DNA of 33,155 nucleotides from Desulfobulbus propionicus (GTDB lineage: Bacteria > Desulfobacterota > Desulfobulbia > Desulfobulbales > Desulfobulbaceae), in the NCBI GenBank assembly GCA_002747135.1, contig PDTE01000009.1, forward strand, positions 1 to 33,155, in the 5' to 3' direction. This document shows, in pieces, positions 9,336 to 19,220 of this stretch. The notes under the pieces were generated by a model. It saw nothing but the letters and a program-made list of their open reading frames with translations, did not search any database and had not been told where the DNA came from. Made by a program: the position numbers and the translations under genes. How positions within the stretch are numbered: the first letter of the stretch is position 1; the number at the start of each line of letters is the position of its first letter.

Positions 9336-9490
9336 GTAACTGCTCTCAGATCACTCATCTTCAGGCGATCACAATTGCCCGTAGAGAGGGGCTATAGCTG
9401 CCAGTCGCGCTTACCCGAACCTGGGGAACCTGAAAGCAGTTGCAGGCTTTAAGAAAGTGAAATCAAGAGGGTCTATGCCCTGTAAGCAGG
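9336..9490 (-). repeat. Palindromic repeat, family A (copy A3, well preserved)
   Basis: The 108-base core 9336-9443 begins GTAACTGCTCTCAG and ends CTGAAAGCAGTTGC, with the central GGGGCTATAGCTGCC. An extension (9444-9490) reads, on the other strand, as ACAGGGCATAGACCC and a GATTTCACTTTCTTAAAG-like segment shared with copies A7 and A8. It separates waaA from the small lipoprotein gene. Confidence 0.75.
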
Positions 9491-9503
9491 TGTCCTTCTT
9501 GTG

Positions 9504-9695
9504 TTATAGTGGAACTGAATCCACTACGTCAGCAGCGTCATCTACAGCATCATGGGCTTGGTTTCCAACCACCGGAACAACGGAGATAACAGCTCCTCCC
9601 AATCGCATTGGCACAGAGACAACCTTGGTTAATATACAGCCGTTCAGGGTGAGGAGAAAGGCTGCAAGTGTTGCCGACTGGATGAGCCTTGTCAT
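9504..9695 (-). CDS. Small lipoprotein, DUF6726-like
   Basis: This 63-aa secreted lipoprotein has a hydrophobic signal followed by the lipobox LNGC (modified Cys at about 20), then a short acidic-ended tail with VVSVPMRLGGAVISVVPVVG and AHDAVDDAADVVDSVPL. That pattern matches the small DUF6726 lipoproteins I recall from deltaproteobacteria and other proteobacteria. The start at 9695 is chosen because GGAAGG lies 5 bases upstream and the signal peptide begins there; a longer in-frame ATG at 9746 would spoil the signal and lies in a repeat. It probably sits in a membrane leaflet facing the periplasm. Function is unknown. Confidence 0.7.
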   Translation of the reverse strand: MTRLIQSATLAAFLLTLNGCILTKVVSVPMRLGGAVISVVPVVGNQAHDAVDDAADVVDSVPL

Positions 9696-9727
9696 ATACA
9701 CCTTCCTGTCTGATACGTTTTTTTGTT

Positions 9728-9824
9728 GTAGCAGCTCACAGGGCATGCAGCATCTTTATTTCATGTGCTTTACGTCTGTAACTGCTCCCGGGTTGTCCAG
9801 CTTTGGGTAACCTGGGAGCAATTC
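9728..9824 (+). repeat. Palindromic repeat, family A (copy A4, short form with a strong hairpin)
   Basis: This begins GTAGCAGCTCACAGGGCATG, continues through TTTCATGTGCTTTACGTCTG and ends in an internally shortened core. The hairpin arms TGCTCCCGGGTT (about 9781-9792) and AACCTGGGAGCA (9809-9820) pair almost perfectly. It lies downstream of the PPIase gene and upstream of the lipoprotein gene, so it may end or punctuate transcription there. Confidence 0.6.
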
Positions 9825-9876
9825 TTTTTATGTACTGCCGAAGATGACGCCGCCTTCACTGATGAGAAAGTTCTGG

Positions 9877-10917
9877 CTAAAAGTCAAGCAGTTCCACAAC
9901 AAAAACAAGCCAGGCGTCTGGGGGGATTACATTTCCTGCGCCACGTTTACCATAGGCAAGCTCAGGAGGAATAATAAGGGTTCGTTTTTCTCCTTTTTTC
10001 ATGTGGCTCAGGGCTTCATCCCAACCGCGGATCACCCTGCCGGTTCCAACCGCAAATTGAATTGGTTCCTTACGGTCATAGGAACTGTCAAATTTTTTAT
10101 TGTTTTCAAGGAGGCGGCCAGTATAATGGACAAAAACCTCATCACCTTTATTCGGCGTTGGTCCTGTGCCTTCTCTTTCCACCTGAAAATACATCCCTGA
10201 TGTTGTGAACCGTATATCAGGCCAGCGCTTTTTAATTTTTTTGATGATTTTTTCCCTGGCTTTTTTTTCTTTTTTCTTTTTGTCTTCCTCTATTGCGGCA
10301 ACCGCATCAGCAAAGGCCTCTTGTGAGGTGTCAAATTTTTCTGCATCTTTGCCGACGCGGAGTATTTCGATATGCTTGATACTTTCTCCCTTTTCGATGG
10401 CGTTGACAACCTCCTGTCCTTCAACAACGGCACCAAATACGGTATGCTTTCCATCAAGATGGGGTGTTGGCAGATGGGTGATGAAGAACTGACTTCCATT
10501 GGTTCCCGGCCCGGCATTGGCCATGGAAAGAATACCGGCCCTGTCATGCTTTAGTTTCGGATCAAATTCATCCGGAAAGGTGTATCCAGGCCCCCCTGTT
10601 CCGGTTCCAAGAGGGCAGCCCCCCTGGATCATGAAATCTTTGATGACCCGGTGGAAGGTCAGTCCATCATAAAAAGGTTTTCCTGATGGCTGGTTAAAAC
10701 CGCCAAGGTGCATTGTACCTTCTGCCAGGCCGATAAAATTGATAACCGTTGCCGGTGTGTTTTTATAATAAAGTTCCAAGAGGATATCTCCTCTTGATGT
10801 GGTTATTTTCGCATATAAACCATCTTTCATTTTCTTTTCCTCTCCTGCTGACACGTGTTGTTGTCCAAAACAAAAAAGCAGCATTGTCAGCAGAAAAAAA
10901 ATGAGCCATTTGTTCAT
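9877..10917 (-). CDS. Secreted dual-family prolyl isomerase (cyclophilin + FKBP)
   Basis: This 346-aa protein is predicted to be exported and to fold proteins at proline bonds in the periplasm. A signal peptide (about residues 1-24, cleavage after VSA) precedes a full cyclophilin domain (about 30-190: [52 protein letters not shown]). A charged helical linker rich in K and E follows, then a complete FKBP domain (about 240-346: [57 protein letters not shown]). Both catalytic cores appear intact. ATG 10917 is preferred over the longer frame from 11067 because GGGAGAG precedes it and the signal peptide starts there. Such two-isomerase fusions are uncommon. Confidence 0.92.
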   Translation of the reverse strand: MNKWLIFFLLTMLLFCFGQQHVSAGEEKKMKDGLYAKITTSRGDILLELYYKNTPATVINFIGLAEGTMHLGGFNQPSGKPFYDGLTFHRVIKDFMIQGGCPLGTGTGGPGYTFPDEFDPKLKHDRAGILSMANAGPGTNGSQFFITHLPTPHLDGKHTVFGAVVEGQEVVNAIEKGESIKHIEILRVGKDAEKFDTSQEAFADAVAAIEEDKKKKEKKAREKIIKKIKKRWPDIRFTTSGMYFQVEREGTGPTPNKGDEVFVHYTGRLLENNKKFDSSYDRKEPIQFAVGTGRVIRGWDEALSHMKKGEKRTLIIPPELAYGKRGAGNVIPPDAWLVFVVELLDF

Positions 10918-10984
10918 GGTACTCTCCCTGGTGTTCTTCTGGATGTAATCAGGGTAACGTATTTTGGTATACTCTGACGAAATT

Positions 10985-11142
10985 GTAACTACTCGCCGGG
11001 TGTGTAACGCTCTGATTGTACCTGCCTCAAACGTGTACCTGCTCTCAGCTTGCCCATATCTGGACAAGCACGATTGGCAGTTATAGCCCCTCTATTGGGC
11101 GGGTCGTGATCGTTCAAAGAGGGGTGAGCTGTGAGCAGTTAG
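10985..11142 (+). repeat. Palindromic repeat, family A (copy A5, with extension)
   Basis: The extension 10985-11034 begins GTAACTACTCGCCGGG. The core 11035-11142 runs from GTACCTGCTCTCAGCTTGCC through GGCAGTTATAGCCCCTC to GTGAGCTGTGAGCAGTTAG. It lies between the divergent PPIase and carA regions and overlaps any extended reading frame of the PPIase gene. Confidence 0.7.
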
Positions 11143-11232
11143 ACGAAATGAAGTATTTATGGATAAAAGCTGCATACTTGGTGCAGGAAGGCTTGTCAAT
11201 GAAAAAACCGCACAAATATCAGGGAGCTGAAA

Positions 11233-11358
11233 ATGAGCAAGGCGTTGGAAGGTGTGTCCGGATTCAGCTCGTATTTGGAGCAGGGACTGCCAGAAAAGAA
11301 CATGGCGCACACGACAGTATATGTACCGCATCTCAGGCAAAGATTATTGACGCAATGA
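11233..11358 (+). CDS. Possible small ORF (41 aa) upstream of carA
   Basis: An ATG at 11233 preceded by CAGGGAGCTGAAA (GGGAG, 7-base spacing) opens a 41-codon frame ending TGA 11356-11358. The product begins MSKALEGVSGFSSYLEQGLP and ends HLRQRLLTQ. It has no signal peptide or membrane segment and I do not recognise a family. Composition and the ribosome site look gene-like, but at this length chance cannot be excluded. It lies in an otherwise gene-free 308-base stretch between repeat A5 and carA; a leader peptide, stand-alone small protein or remnant are all possible. Confidence 0.3.
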   Translation: MSKALEGVSGFSSYLEQGLPEKNMAHTTVYVPHLRQRLLTQ

Positions 11359-11375
11359 GTTATTCCTGTTTTAAT
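11347..11375 (+). promoter_or_regulatory. Candidate sigma-70 promoter for carA
   Basis: The -35 TTGACG (11347-11352), a 17-base spacer and the -10 TTTAAT (11370-11375) lie about 75 bases before carA in an AT-rich stretch. The -35 overlaps the end of the small ORF. The call rests on pattern only. Confidence 0.3.
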
Positions 11376-11410
11376 TATAATTTTTGTGTGTAGCCTGGAA
11401 CCCTTACACT

Positions 11411-11425
11411 GAATATCTGATATTC
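11411..11425. promoter_or_regulatory. 15-bp perfect palindrome upstream of carA (possible operator)
   Basis: GAATATC-T-GATATTC is a perfect inverted repeat with a single central base. It lies between the candidate promoter and carA. Its position suits a regulator-binding site, but no regulator is known from the window. Confidence 0.25.
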
Positions 11426-11450
11426 TACAGGATAAAAAGAATAGAATCAT

Positions 11451-12563
11451 ATGAAAGCATTGATTGGCCTTGAAGACGGCACTGTCCTGTCTGGCTATTC
11501 CTTTACCGGTGCTGGAGAAGCCCAGGGTGAGATAGTCTTTAATACAAGTATGAGCGGCTACCAGGAGGTTCTGACTGATCCGTCCTATACCGGTCAGCTG
11601 GTGACCATGACTTACCCGCTTATTGGTAACTATGGCGTCAACGACGAAGACATGGAATCTGCACGAGTACATCCCCGCGGATTTATCGTGAGGGAGTATC
11701 AGAACCAGCCGAGCAATTATCGCGCAAAAGAGAATTTACGTGATTTTCTAAAAAGGTATAATGTACTTGGTATTGAGCGGCTGGACACCAGAATGTTGAC
11801 CAGGTGTATCCGTAAAAAGGGAGCGATGAAGGCGGTTATTTCAACCGAAGATCTTGATGCCTCCTCTCTGGTGGCGAGAGCAAAACAGTGGTCAGGTCTT
11901 GTCGGCCGTGATATGGTTGAGCGGGTTTCCTGCGACAAACCGTATGTCTGGACAGAGGCAGGATGTGATTTTGCCGCAGGAATGCAGGAAACCCCTCAGG
12001 GGAAGCTGAAGGTAGTCGCCCTTGATTTGGGGATTAAATATAACCAGTTGCGCCTGCTTACCTCGTATGGATGTCATGTAACGGTGGTTCCGGCTACCAC
12101 ACCAGCCCAGGATATACTTGCCTTGAAGCCGGATGGCATTTTCTTGTCGAATGGCCCGGGTGATCCGGCAGGCGTGAAGGGTGTGGTGGATACTCTTCGA
12201 AAGATGCTTGGTCAGGTGCCGATTTTTGGAATCTGTCTTGGGCACCAGATGCTTGGTCTTGCCTACGGCGGCGCAACGTATAAACTCAAATTTGGTCATC
12301 GGGGCGGCAATCAGCCAGTCAAGGATCTCGCTAGCGGCAGGGTAGAAATTACTTCGCAGAATCATGGGTTTTGTGTTGATCCAGATTCATTGCCTGATGA
12401 TGTGGCGGTTACACATATCAACCTGAATGATGGCAGCCTTGAAGGGATGCGGCACAAGAGGTTCCCGGCCTTTTCGGTGCAATATCATCCGGAATATGCG
12501 CCAGGGCCACATGATGCCGAACATCTTTTTTCCAGGTTTGTTACCCTCATGCGCAATGCCTGA
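11451..12563 (+). CDS. carA: Carbamoyl-phosphate synthase small (glutaminase) subunit
   Basis: CarA hydrolyses glutamine and passes ammonia to CarB for carbamoyl phosphate, the precursor of pyrimidines and arginine. The 370-aa product starts [20 protein letters not shown], as typical CarA does. It carries the N-terminal CPSase domain ([20 protein letters not shown]) and a class I glutamine amidotransferase domain: [11 protein letters not shown], the nucleophile motif [13 protein letters not shown] and the His-Glu pair in [14 protein letters not shown]. Length is close to the E. coli enzyme (382 aa). The ribosome site is weak. carB follows after 219 bases that hold a family B repeat, an unusual interruption of a normally tight pair. 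Confidence 0.97.
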   Translation: MKALIGLEDGTVLSGYSFTGAGEAQGEIVFNTSMSGYQEVLTDPSYTGQLVTMTYPLIGNYGVNDEDMESARVHPRGFIVREYQNQPSNYRAKENLRDFLKRYNVLGIERLDTRMLTRCIRKKGAMKAVISTEDLDASSLVARAKQWSGLVGRDMVERVSCDKPYVWTEAGCDFAAGMQETPQGKLKVVALDLGIKYNQLRLLTSYGCHVTVVPATTPAQDILALKPDGIFLSNGPGDPAGVKGVVDTLRKMLGQVPIFGICLGHQMLGLAYGGATYKLKFGHRGGNQPVKDLASGRVEITSQNHGFCVDPDSLPDDVAVTHINLNDGSLEGMRHKRFPAFSVQYHPEYAPGPHDAEHLFSRFVTLMRNA

Positions 12564-12593
12564 GGCTTGTTCCATGTATAGATAAGATCCCAT

Positions 12594-12777
12594 GTAACTG
12601 ATCACGGGCACTTCATCTTTACACGATCACTCTTTCCCGCATACTCTTGTATACGGAGTCTCGCTTCGCTTGCTTACCTGCTCGAAAGAGTGCTTGCTCA
12701 AATCTGTTGCACCCGTGATCAGTTACACGTTAGAAGTAGAGAATAACACTTAAAGTACAGACCCCGTGATTGGTTAT
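12594..12777 (+). repeat. Palindromic repeat, family B (copy B1) between carA and carB
   Basis: GTAACTGATCACGGG (12594-12608) and CCCGTGATCAGTTAC (12712-12726) are perfect 15-bp inverted ends. A third, imperfect copy of the end (CCCCGTGATTGGTTAT, about 12761-12776) closes a tail containing GAATAACACTTAAAGTACAG. The interior holds a second inverted pair around ACTCTTTCCCGCATACTC and CGAAAGAGT. Copy B2 (20422-20603) is the same arrangement. Confidence 0.8.
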
Positions 12778-12782
12778 GTCCC

Positions 12783-15700
12783 ATGCCTAAACGAAACGAT
12801 ATACACAAGATACTCATTATCGGCTCAGGGCCGATTATCATCAGCCAAGCCTGCGAGTTCGATTATTCAGGAGCACAGGCAGTAAAAGCCTTGAAGGAAG
12901 AGGGCTTTGAGGTGGTCCTCATTAATTCCAACCCGGCAACTATTATGACTGACCCCGGTCTGGCTGACCGAACGTATATCGAGCCTATTACCCCTCAATG
13001 TGTTGCCAAAATCATTGAGCGGGAGCGGCCGGATGCTCTTTTGCCGACACTTGGCGGGCAAACCGGCCTGAATACCGCGATCAGGGTGGCTGAAACAGGT
13101 ATACTGGAAAAATATAAAGTTGAACTGCTGGCTGCCAATATTGAAGTGATCCGTAAAGCAGAAGGCAGGGAAGAGTTCCGTGACGCTATGCAGAAGATAG
13201 GTCTCAAGGTGCCTGAATCCGCCATCGTTCATACCCTTGAATCCGCCATGAAAGCTGGCGAAAGCATCGGTTTTCCCATTATTGTGCGCCCCAGCTTCAC
13301 TCTTGGCGGCACTGGTGGCGGGGTGGCTTATAATCGCACAGAACTGAAAGAACTGGCAGCAGCAGGGCTTGACCTCTCCATGACCACGGAAATTATGCTT
13401 GAGCGCAGCCTGCTTGGCTGGAAAGAATACGAGCTTGAGGTGATGCGTGACAAGAATGACAATGTGGTCATTATCTGCTCTATTGAAAACGTCGATGCCA
13501 TGGGGGTGCATACCGGGGATTCGATAACAGTTGCTCCGGCCCAGACGCTGACTGACCGGGAATATCAGGAAATGCGCGATGCAGCCATTGCCATTATCAG
13601 AGAAATCGGGGTGGAGACCGGCGGCTCAAATGTACAGTTTGCCGTTAACCCTGTTGATGGTGAGTTGATGGTCATTGAGATGAATCCACGGGTTTCCCGG
13701 TCTTCTGCTTTAGCCTCTAAGGCAACGGGCTTTCCCATTGCCAAAATTGCGGCCAAACTGGCGGTGGGCTATACGCTTGATGAAATCAAAAACGATATCA
13801 CCCGTGAAACCTATGCCTCCTTTGAACCGACCATTGATTATTGTGTGGTGAAAATTCCTCGCTGGACTTTTGAGAAATTCCCGGAGACAGAAGATGTGTT
13901 GACCACGGCAATGAAGTCAGTCGGGGAAACCATGGCCATCGGCCGCACCTTTAAAGAGGCGTTTCAAAAGGGAATGCGCTCTCTTGAAATCGGTCGCATG
14001 GGGTTTGGTTTTGACGGGAAGGAGGAGCTGGAGCACCTGCATCAGGATGATCTTGAGTCAGGTCTCACGCAGCCTCATTCCAGGAGGGTGAGTTATGTTT
14101 TTGAGGCGTTGCGCCGGGGGATGAACATTGAGCGAGTGTCTTCCCTGAGCCATATCGACCCATGGTTTTTATATAACCTGAAAATAATAGTTGATGATGG
14201 CATACGAATCAGGGCGGCTGGTTTTACCGGGTTTGATAAGGAAAATCTGTACGCTGCCAAGCAGAACGGGTTTTCAGACTATCAGCTGGCTGTCCTGACT
14301 GGTACCTCTGAGGATGATGTCCGTAAGCTCAGGAAAGAGTACGGCCTGCTGCCGGTGTATAAATTAGTGGATACCTGTGCGGCTGAATTTGAATCTTATA
14401 CTCCTTACTATTACTCGACCTATGAGCAGGAGGATGAGGTACAGGTATCGGGGCAGCAGAAAATTATGATTCTGGGAGGCGGCCCCAACAGGATAGGGCA
14501 GGGGATAGAGTTTGATTATTGTTGTGTGCATGCCTCTTTCGCCCTGCGGGAGATCGGGGTGGAATCAATCATGGTCAATTCTAACCCGGAGACAGTTTCC
14601 ACTGATTATGACACCTCCGATAAGCTCTATTTTGAACCATTGACCCGTGAGGATGTGCTTAACATCATAGAGCGGGAAAAGCCGGACGGGGTTATTGTCC
14701 AGTTTGGAGGTCAGACCCCGCTGAATCTGGCAGTTTCCCTTGATAAGGCGGGGGTGCCGATCATTGGTACGCCCCCGGATGCCATAGACAGGGCAGAAGA
14801 CAGAAAGCGTTTTCAGCAGTTTTTGCAGAAGCTGAACCTTCGCCAGCCAGAAAATGGTACGGCCCATACCCTGGATGAAGCGCTTGCAGTGGCTGACGAT
14901 ATAGGCTATCCGGTGGTTATGCGGCCTTCTTATGTCCTCGGGGGGCGGGATATGCGTATAGTCTATAATGAATCTGGTATTCGTGAATTTATGCAACTTC
15001 CGGGGATTGCAGGTACAGAGCATCCGGTTTTACTGGATCAGTTTTTAAAAGACGCTATTGAAGTTGACGTAGACGCGGTCTGTGATGGTAAAATGACCGT
15101 AATTGGCGGCATTATGGAGCATATTGAAGAGGCTGGCATTCACTCGGGTGATTCGGCCTGTGTGCTGCCTCCCCACACCTTGCCAGCCGCTATGGTCAAG
15201 GAGATTGCCGTCGCTACCAGGGCTATGGCTGCTGAACTTGGGGTTGTCGGCCTCATGAACGTGCAGTATGCCGTTAAAAAAGATATCTTGTATGTCCTGG
15301 AAGTTAATCCCAGGGCGTCCAGAACCGTTCCTTTTGTTTCCAAGGCAACTGGCGTGCCACTGGCAAAAATTGCCACCAGGGTTATGATGGGGAGCAGCCT
15401 GAAACAGCTTGGTTTTACTGAGGAAATCGAATTTTCCCACTGGGCGGTTAAAGAAGCGGTCTTTCCCTTTGATCGTTTTGAAAACGTTGATACCCTGCTT
15501 GGGCCGGAGATGAAATCAACCGGGGAGGTCATGGGTATTGATGATGATCTGGGGCAGGCCCTTGCCAAGGCACAGCTAGCAGAGGGAACTGACCTGCCAC
15601 TTGGGGGCAATGTTTTTGTCTCTGTTCGCCATAGCGATAAGGATGCGGTCATTCCGGTTGCCAGAAAACTGGTTGAGCTTGGTTTTTCCATCCTGGCCAC

Positions 15701-16007
15701 AGCCGGAACCGCCTTAAGACTGGGAGAAAATAGCATTCCCTGTCAGACGGTGAAAAAAATATCGCAAGGGAGACCGCATGTCCTTGATAAGATTAAAGAT
15801 GGCGAAGTACAATGGATATTAAACACCTCAGCCGGAACCAGGACAACAGAGGACTCATACACCATCAGGCGGGCTGCCCTTGATTATCACATACCATATT
15901 CAACTACCATTACCGGCGGGTGGTCCATGGCACTGGCAATAGAATCATTGAGTCAAAAGGAACTTGGCGTGAAAACCATCCAGGAATTTTCTAAAAATAT
16001 TGACTGA
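12783..16007 (+). CDS. carB: Carbamoyl-phosphate synthase large subunit
   Basis: CarB makes carbamoyl phosphate from bicarbonate, ATP and ammonia delivered by CarA. The 1074-aa product has the full E. coli-like length and order: first ATP-grasp half ([24 protein letters not shown]-type [39 protein letters not shown]), oligomerisation segment (about 405-550), second ATP-grasp half ([59 protein letters not shown]) and the C-terminal MGS-like allosteric domain (from about 935). The ATG lies 6 bases after repeat B1 ends, and no Shine-Dalgarno sequence is visible, so translation initiation would use repeat-derived sequence. Confidence 0.97.
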   Translation: MPKRNDIHKILIIGSGPIIISQACEFDYSGAQAVKALKEEGFEVVLINSNPATIMTDPGLADRTYIEPITPQCVAKIIERERPDALLPTLGGQTGLNTAIRVAETGILEKYKVELLAANIEVIRKAEGREEFRDAMQKIGLKVPESAIVHTLESAMKAGESIGFPIIVRPSFTLGGTGGGVAYNRTELKELAAAGLDLSMTTEIMLERSLLGWKEYELEVMRDKNDNVVIICSIENVDAMGVHTGDSITVAPAQTLTDREYQEMRDAAIAIIREIGVETGGSNVQFAVNPVDGELMVIEMNPRVSRSSALASKATGFPIAKIAAKLAVGYTLDEIKNDITRETYASFEPTIDYCVVKIPRWTFEKFPETEDVLTTAMKSVGETMAIGRTFKEAFQKGMRSLEIGRMGFGFDGKEELEHLHQDDLESGLTQPHSRRVSYVFEALRRGMNIERVSSLSHIDPWFLYNLKIIVDDGIRIRAAGFTGFDKENLYAAKQNGFSDYQLAVLTGTSEDDVRKLRKEYGLLPVYKLVDTCAAEFESYTPYYYSTYEQEDEVQVSGQQKIMILGGGPNRIGQGIEFDYCCVHASFALREIGVESIMVNSNPETVSTDYDTSDKLYFEPLTREDVLNIIEREKPDGVIVQFGGQTPLNLAVSLDKAGVPIIGTPPDAIDRAEDRKRFQQFLQKLNLRQPENGTAHTLDEALAVADDIGYPVVMRPSYVLGGRDMRIVYNESGIREFMQLPGIAGTEHPVLLDQFLKDAIEVDVDAVCDGKMTVIGGIMEHIEEAGIHSGDSACVLPPHTLPAAMVKEIAVATRAMAAELGVVGLMNVQYAVKKDILYVLEVNPRASRTVPFVSKATGVPLAKIATRVMMGSSLKQLGFTEEIEFSHWAVKEAVFPFDRFENVDTLLGPEMKSTGEVMGIDDDLGQALAKAQLAEGTDLPLGGNVFVSVRHSDKDAVIPVARKLVELGFSILATAGTALRLGENSIPCQTVKKISQGRPHVLDKIKDGEVQWILNTSAGTRTTEDSYTIRRAALDYHIPYSTTITGGWSMALAIESLSQKELGVKTIQEFSKNID

Positions 16008-16031
16008 GAACAAAATGGCATTACTGTAAAC

Positions 16032-16188
16032 GTAACAGCTCCCACAGCTCACCCATCTTCGGCTGAGTACGACAGGCGGCATAGAGAGGCTATAGCTGCC
16101 AAACGCATTTGCCCAAATCTGGGCGAGAGAAAGCAGTTGCTGGAATAAATAAAGTAAGATCATGGTGTTGCGTGCCCTGTGGCCAGGA
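16032..16188 (-). repeat. Palindromic repeat, family A (copy A6)
   Basis: The core 16032-16140 starts GTAACAGCTCCCACAGCTCA, contains GAGGCTATAGCTGCC and CCCAAATCTGGGC, and ends GAAAGCAGTTGC. A degraded extension runs to GTGCCCTGTGGCCAGG near 16188. It fills the carB-ftsH gap and overlaps the extended ftsH reading frame (ATG 16162), which argues against that start. Confidence 0.7.
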
Positions 16189-16254
16189 ATATACAAGGAG
16201 CATGTTTTTCACCTGTCTTTTGCTCTCAGTTATCTGATTATATGGAGAATTTTT

Positions 16255-18138
16255 TTGAATACCTTTTATAAAAATTTGAGTGTGTGGCTTGTCATTGGTA
16301 TGACCGTTATACTCCTGTTCAACCTCTTTAACAATCCCCAGACCACCGGTACGATAATGACCTACAGTGAATTCTGGTCAAGTGTGCAAAATGGGGCCAT
16401 AAACAAGGTGAACATTCAGGGCGAGCAAATTACAGGTGCAGGCCTGGATGGTCGGCCTTTCAAGACCATTGCTCCTGATGATGCTGAACTTATCCCCATG
16501 CTGCGTGAGTCCGGTGTTGATATTTCAGTCAAGGAGCCTGAAGAAACCCCGCTCTATCTTTCCATCTTTATTTCATGGTTTCCCATGTTGCTTTTGATAG
16601 GTGTGTGGATATTTTTCATGCGCCAGATGCAGATGGGGGGGAAGGGCGGTGCCCTTTCTTTTGGTAAGACCAGGGCTAAGCTGCAGGGTGAAGGGGAAGT
16701 GCAGGTGACCTTCAAGGATGTAGCCGGTATTGATGAGGCCAAGGAAGAACTTGAAGAGATCATTGATTTTCTCCGTGATCCACAAAAGTTCACCAAACTG
16801 GGGGGGCGCATTCCCAAGGGTGTTTTGCTGGCCGGTTCACCCGGCACCGGAAAAACCCTGCTTGCCCGCGCCATTGCCGGAGAAGCAGGCGTGCCTTTTT
16901 TTACCATCTCCGGCTCTGATTTCGTTGAGATGTTTGTCGGTGTAGGTGCTTCCAGAGTGAGGGATCTTTTTAATCAGGGCAAGAAAAATGCCCCCTGCAT
17001 CATCTTCATTGATGAAATTGATGCAGTGGGTCGTCACCGTGGGGCGGGGTTAGGCGGCGGCCATGATGAACGTGAGCAGACCCTGAATCAGCTGCTTGTT
17101 GAAATGGATGGTTTTGAAGGCAACGATGGTGTTATCATTATTGCAGCAACCAACCGGCCAGATGTGCTTGATCCGGCCCTGCTCAGACCGGGACGTTTTG
17201 ACCGGCAGGTTGTGGTGCCTGTCCCTGATGTGAAGGGACGGGAGGCCATCCTTACTATTTACGGGAAGAAAACAAAGCTTGCCTCAGGGGTGGACATGGC
17301 TGTCATTGCCCGGGGAACCCCTGGTTTTTCCGGAGCTGATCTGGAAAACCTGATCAACGAGGCAGCGCTTATGGCTGCACGTGAGGGGAAAGAGGAGATT
17401 GATGAAGACCAGCTCGAACGCGCCAAGGATAAGGTGATGATGGGATCTGAACGACGCTCCCTGATTATCTCGGAGAAAGAGAAAGAAATCACCGCCTATC
17501 ACGAGGCTGGACACGCCTTGATTGCACGGTTGCTGCCGGATACTGACCCTATTCACAAGGTAACCATCATCCCCCGGGGAAGGGCGCTTGGCTTGACCAT
17601 GCAGCTGCCCATTGATGAAAAACATACCCATGCCCGGAGCTACCTGCTCAACTCCATTGCCATTCTTTTTGGCGGCAGGGTAGCAGAGCAGCTGGTGTTC
17701 AACGAGATTACCACCGGAGCGGGCAACGATATTGAGAGAGCCAGCGATCTCGCCCGCAAGATGGTTTGTGAATGGGGCATGAGCGATGACCTTGGTCCTC
17801 TTGCCTACGGCAAAAAGGAAGAACAGATTTTTCTTGGCCGGGAAATAAATCAGCACAGAGATTACAGCGAAGAGACAGCGCAGCGTATTGATACTGCTGT
17901 CAAGCAGATCATTCTTGACGCTCATGCCAAGGTGACAAGCCTGCTTGGAGAAAATATGGATGTCCTTCATGCCCTGGCTAAAGAGCTGCTGGAAAAGGAA
18001 ACCATTGTTCTTGAAGATATGAACCGAATTATTGCTGAGATACGCGGTGAAGAGATGCACCCAGACACTTCATCTGGTGGCGCAGAAGAAGCGGATAACA
18101 CCATAGCTCAGGAAAGGCTGGAAAAAGAAGAAGCATAA
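16255..18138 (+). CDS. ftsH: ATP-dependent zinc metalloprotease FtsH
   Basis: FtsH is the membrane-anchored AAA+ protease that degrades misfolded membrane proteins and regulators such as LpxC. From TTG 16255 the product is 627 aa, beginning with a membrane helix ([18 protein letters not shown]), a periplasmic domain and a second helix ([16 protein letters not shown]). The AAA module shows [13 protein letters not shown] (Walker A), [11 protein letters not shown] (Walker B), the pore motif [11 protein letters not shown] and the [23 protein letters not shown]. The zinc site is HEAGH with a distal Asp region (AGNDIERAS). GGAG lies 7 bases before TTG 16255; the in-frame ATG 16162 lies in repeat A6. 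A terminator follows the gene. Confidence 0.96.
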   Translation: MNTFYKNLSVWLVIGMTVILLFNLFNNPQTTGTIMTYSEFWSSVQNGAINKVNIQGEQITGAGLDGRPFKTIAPDDAELIPMLRESGVDISVKEPEETPLYLSIFISWFPMLLLIGVWIFFMRQMQMGGKGGALSFGKTRAKLQGEGEVQVTFKDVAGIDEAKEELEEIIDFLRDPQKFTKLGGRIPKGVLLAGSPGTGKTLLARAIAGEAGVPFFTISGSDFVEMFVGVGASRVRDLFNQGKKNAPCIIFIDEIDAVGRHRGAGLGGGHDEREQTLNQLLVEMDGFEGNDGVIIIAATNRPDVLDPALLRPGRFDRQVVVPVPDVKGREAILTIYGKKTKLASGVDMAVIARGTPGFSGADLENLINEAALMAAREGKEEIDEDQLERAKDKVMMGSERRSLIISEKEKEITAYHEAGHALIARLLPDTDPIHKVTIIPRGRALGLTMQLPIDEKHTHARSYLLNSIAILFGGRVAEQLVFNEITTGAGNDIERASDLARKMVCEWGMSDDLGPLAYGKKEEQIFLGREINQHRDYSEETAQRIDTAVKQIILDAHAKVTSLLGENMDVLHALAKELLEKETIVLEDMNRIIAEIRGEEMHPDTSSGGAEEADNTIAQERLEKEEA

Positions 18139-18162
18139 TAATCAGGCGTTTCATTCATGGTC

Positions 18163-18200
18163 GGCCGGTCACTCAAATCAGGGTGGCTGGCCTTTTTTTT
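18163..18200 (+). terminator. Rho-independent terminator after ftsH
   Basis: The stem GGCCGGTCAC (18163-18172) pairs with GTGGCTGGCC (18183-18192), with G-U pairs, across a 10-base loop. It is followed immediately by eight T residues (18193-18200). It lies between ftsH and folP and may reduce read-through into folP. Confidence 0.8.
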
Positions 18201-18222
18201 AGTCAATAAAACAGGGGATTAA

Positions 18223-19017
18223 ATGAAATCTGTGCCGAAAATAATGGGGATACTCAATGTCACTCCTGATTCTTTTTCTGATGGTGGCCGTTACTGTGAT
18301 CCAGAGTCCGTGGAACGGCAGGTAAGAGAACTTTTGGAGGCAGGTGCTGAGTATATCGATGTAGGTGGTGAATCTACTCGCCCCTATGCAGAACCAGTGT
18401 CAACTGAAGAAGAACTTAGCCGTGTTATCCCGGCTGTTCAGCGTATCAGACGGATAAGCCGGATCCCTGTTTCCATTGATACAACAAAGGCAGAGGTGGC
18501 AAAAGCAGCCCTTGGTGCTGGAGCTGATATTGTCAATGATATATCTGCCTTGCAGCATGATCCAGAGATGCTGGAGGTTGTCAGGGCATGTGCCTGTCCA
18601 GTTATTCTCATGCACATGCAGGGAAACCCGGGCAATATGCAGGACAAGCCTGAGTACAGTAATGTTGTTGACGAAATAAATCATTTTTTCGCGGAGCGAA
18701 TTTCTTCGTTACATGAATGTGGAGTTGGTCAGGAGCGGATCATTATTGACCCGGGGGTCGGTTTTGGTAAAACCCTTGAACACAATCTGGAGATATTGAA
18801 AAATCTTTCAGAATTTAAAAAACATGGTTGTCCTGTTTTGCTGGGACACTCAAGAAAGTCATTTTTAGGGCAGCTGTTTACTCTGCCTGTTGATCAGCGG
18901 GATACGGCAACTGCCGTTATTTCCTCTTTATGTGCGCAAAAAGGTGCTGATATTATTCGCGTGCACAATGTTCGAGAGACAAAGCAGGCGGTATTGCTGA
19001 GCTCGTTACTTCAGTAA
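18223..19017 (+). CDS. folP: Dihydropteroate synthase
   Basis: FolP condenses p-aminobenzoate with hydroxymethyl-dihydropterin pyrophosphate in folate synthesis and is the sulfonamide target. The 264-aa product carries MGILNVTPDSFSDGGRY at the start, YIDVGGESTRPYAEPV (about 46-61), IDTTKAEVA, NDISALQHDPEM, LMHMQGNPGNMQ, IIDPGVGFGKT, LLGHSRKSFLG and a C-terminal IIRVHNVRETKQA. These cover the pterin and pABA sites. AGGGGA stands 5 bases before the ATG. The ftsH-folP order is common in proteobacteria, but here a terminator separates them and glmM is not next. Confidence 0.96.
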   Translation: MKSVPKIMGILNVTPDSFSDGGRYCDPESVERQVRELLEAGAEYIDVGGESTRPYAEPVSTEEELSRVIPAVQRIRRISRIPVSIDTTKAEVAKAALGAGADIVNDISALQHDPEMLEVVRACACPVILMHMQGNPGNMQDKPEYSNVVDEINHFFAERISSLHECGVGQERIIIDPGVGFGKTLEHNLEILKNLSEFKKHGCPVLLGHSRKSFLGQLFTLPVDQRDTATAVISSLCAQKGADIIRVHNVRETKQAVLLSSLLQ

Positions 19018-19093
19018 GGCGGGAGAGGGCAATACCCCTTCTTCTTGACAACCTGGCGAGCTACGTTGTAGAATTTTCGTTTTATTTACCACT

Positions 19094-19186
19094 GTAACTC
19101 CTCACAGGGCATGTAGCCCCTGGTTTCATTTGCTTTAAGTCTGCAGCTGCTTTCAGGTTGCCCAGATTTGAGCCGGGAGCAGTTAC
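19094..19186 (+). repeat. Palindromic repeat, family A (copy A7, short core)
   Basis: This starts GTAACTCCTCACAGGGCATG, continues CCCTGGTTTCATTTGCTTTA, then a shortened core CAGCTGCTTTCAGGTTGCCC to CCGGGAGCAGTTAC. The internal deletion resembles that of copy A4. It lies in the folP-serA gap, whose remaining bases show no gene. Confidence 0.65.
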
Positions 19187-19220
19187 TTACCCCTTATGTA
19201 AAAAGAAAAGGAAGCGTACC

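Noticed and set aside
9336..9443. Family A elements as integron attC sites, since they are palindromic and end GTAAC/GTTAC
   Set aside because: The outer bases do not fit the RYYYAAC and GTTRRRY cores, no integrase is present and the flanking genes are ordinary housekeeping genes.
10918..11067. N-terminal extension of the PPIase gene to 11067
   Set aside because: It would place about 50 residues before a clear signal peptide and overlaps repeat A5. ATG 10917 has a strong ribosome site.
11196..11672. Minus-strand 158-codon frame opposite the start of carA
   Set aside because: It overlaps carA on the other strand, has no recognisable protein features, and carA is certain.
16162..16254. Upstream extension of ftsH to ATG 16162
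   Set aside because: The extension is encoded by repeat A6 and flanking sequence. TTG 16255 has a GGAG at proper spacing and matches the usual FtsH N-terminus.
19158..19220. Upstream start of the serA gene at 19158
   Set aside because: It lies within repeat A7. ATG 19221 has GGAAG upstream and begins the family's conserved N-terminus.
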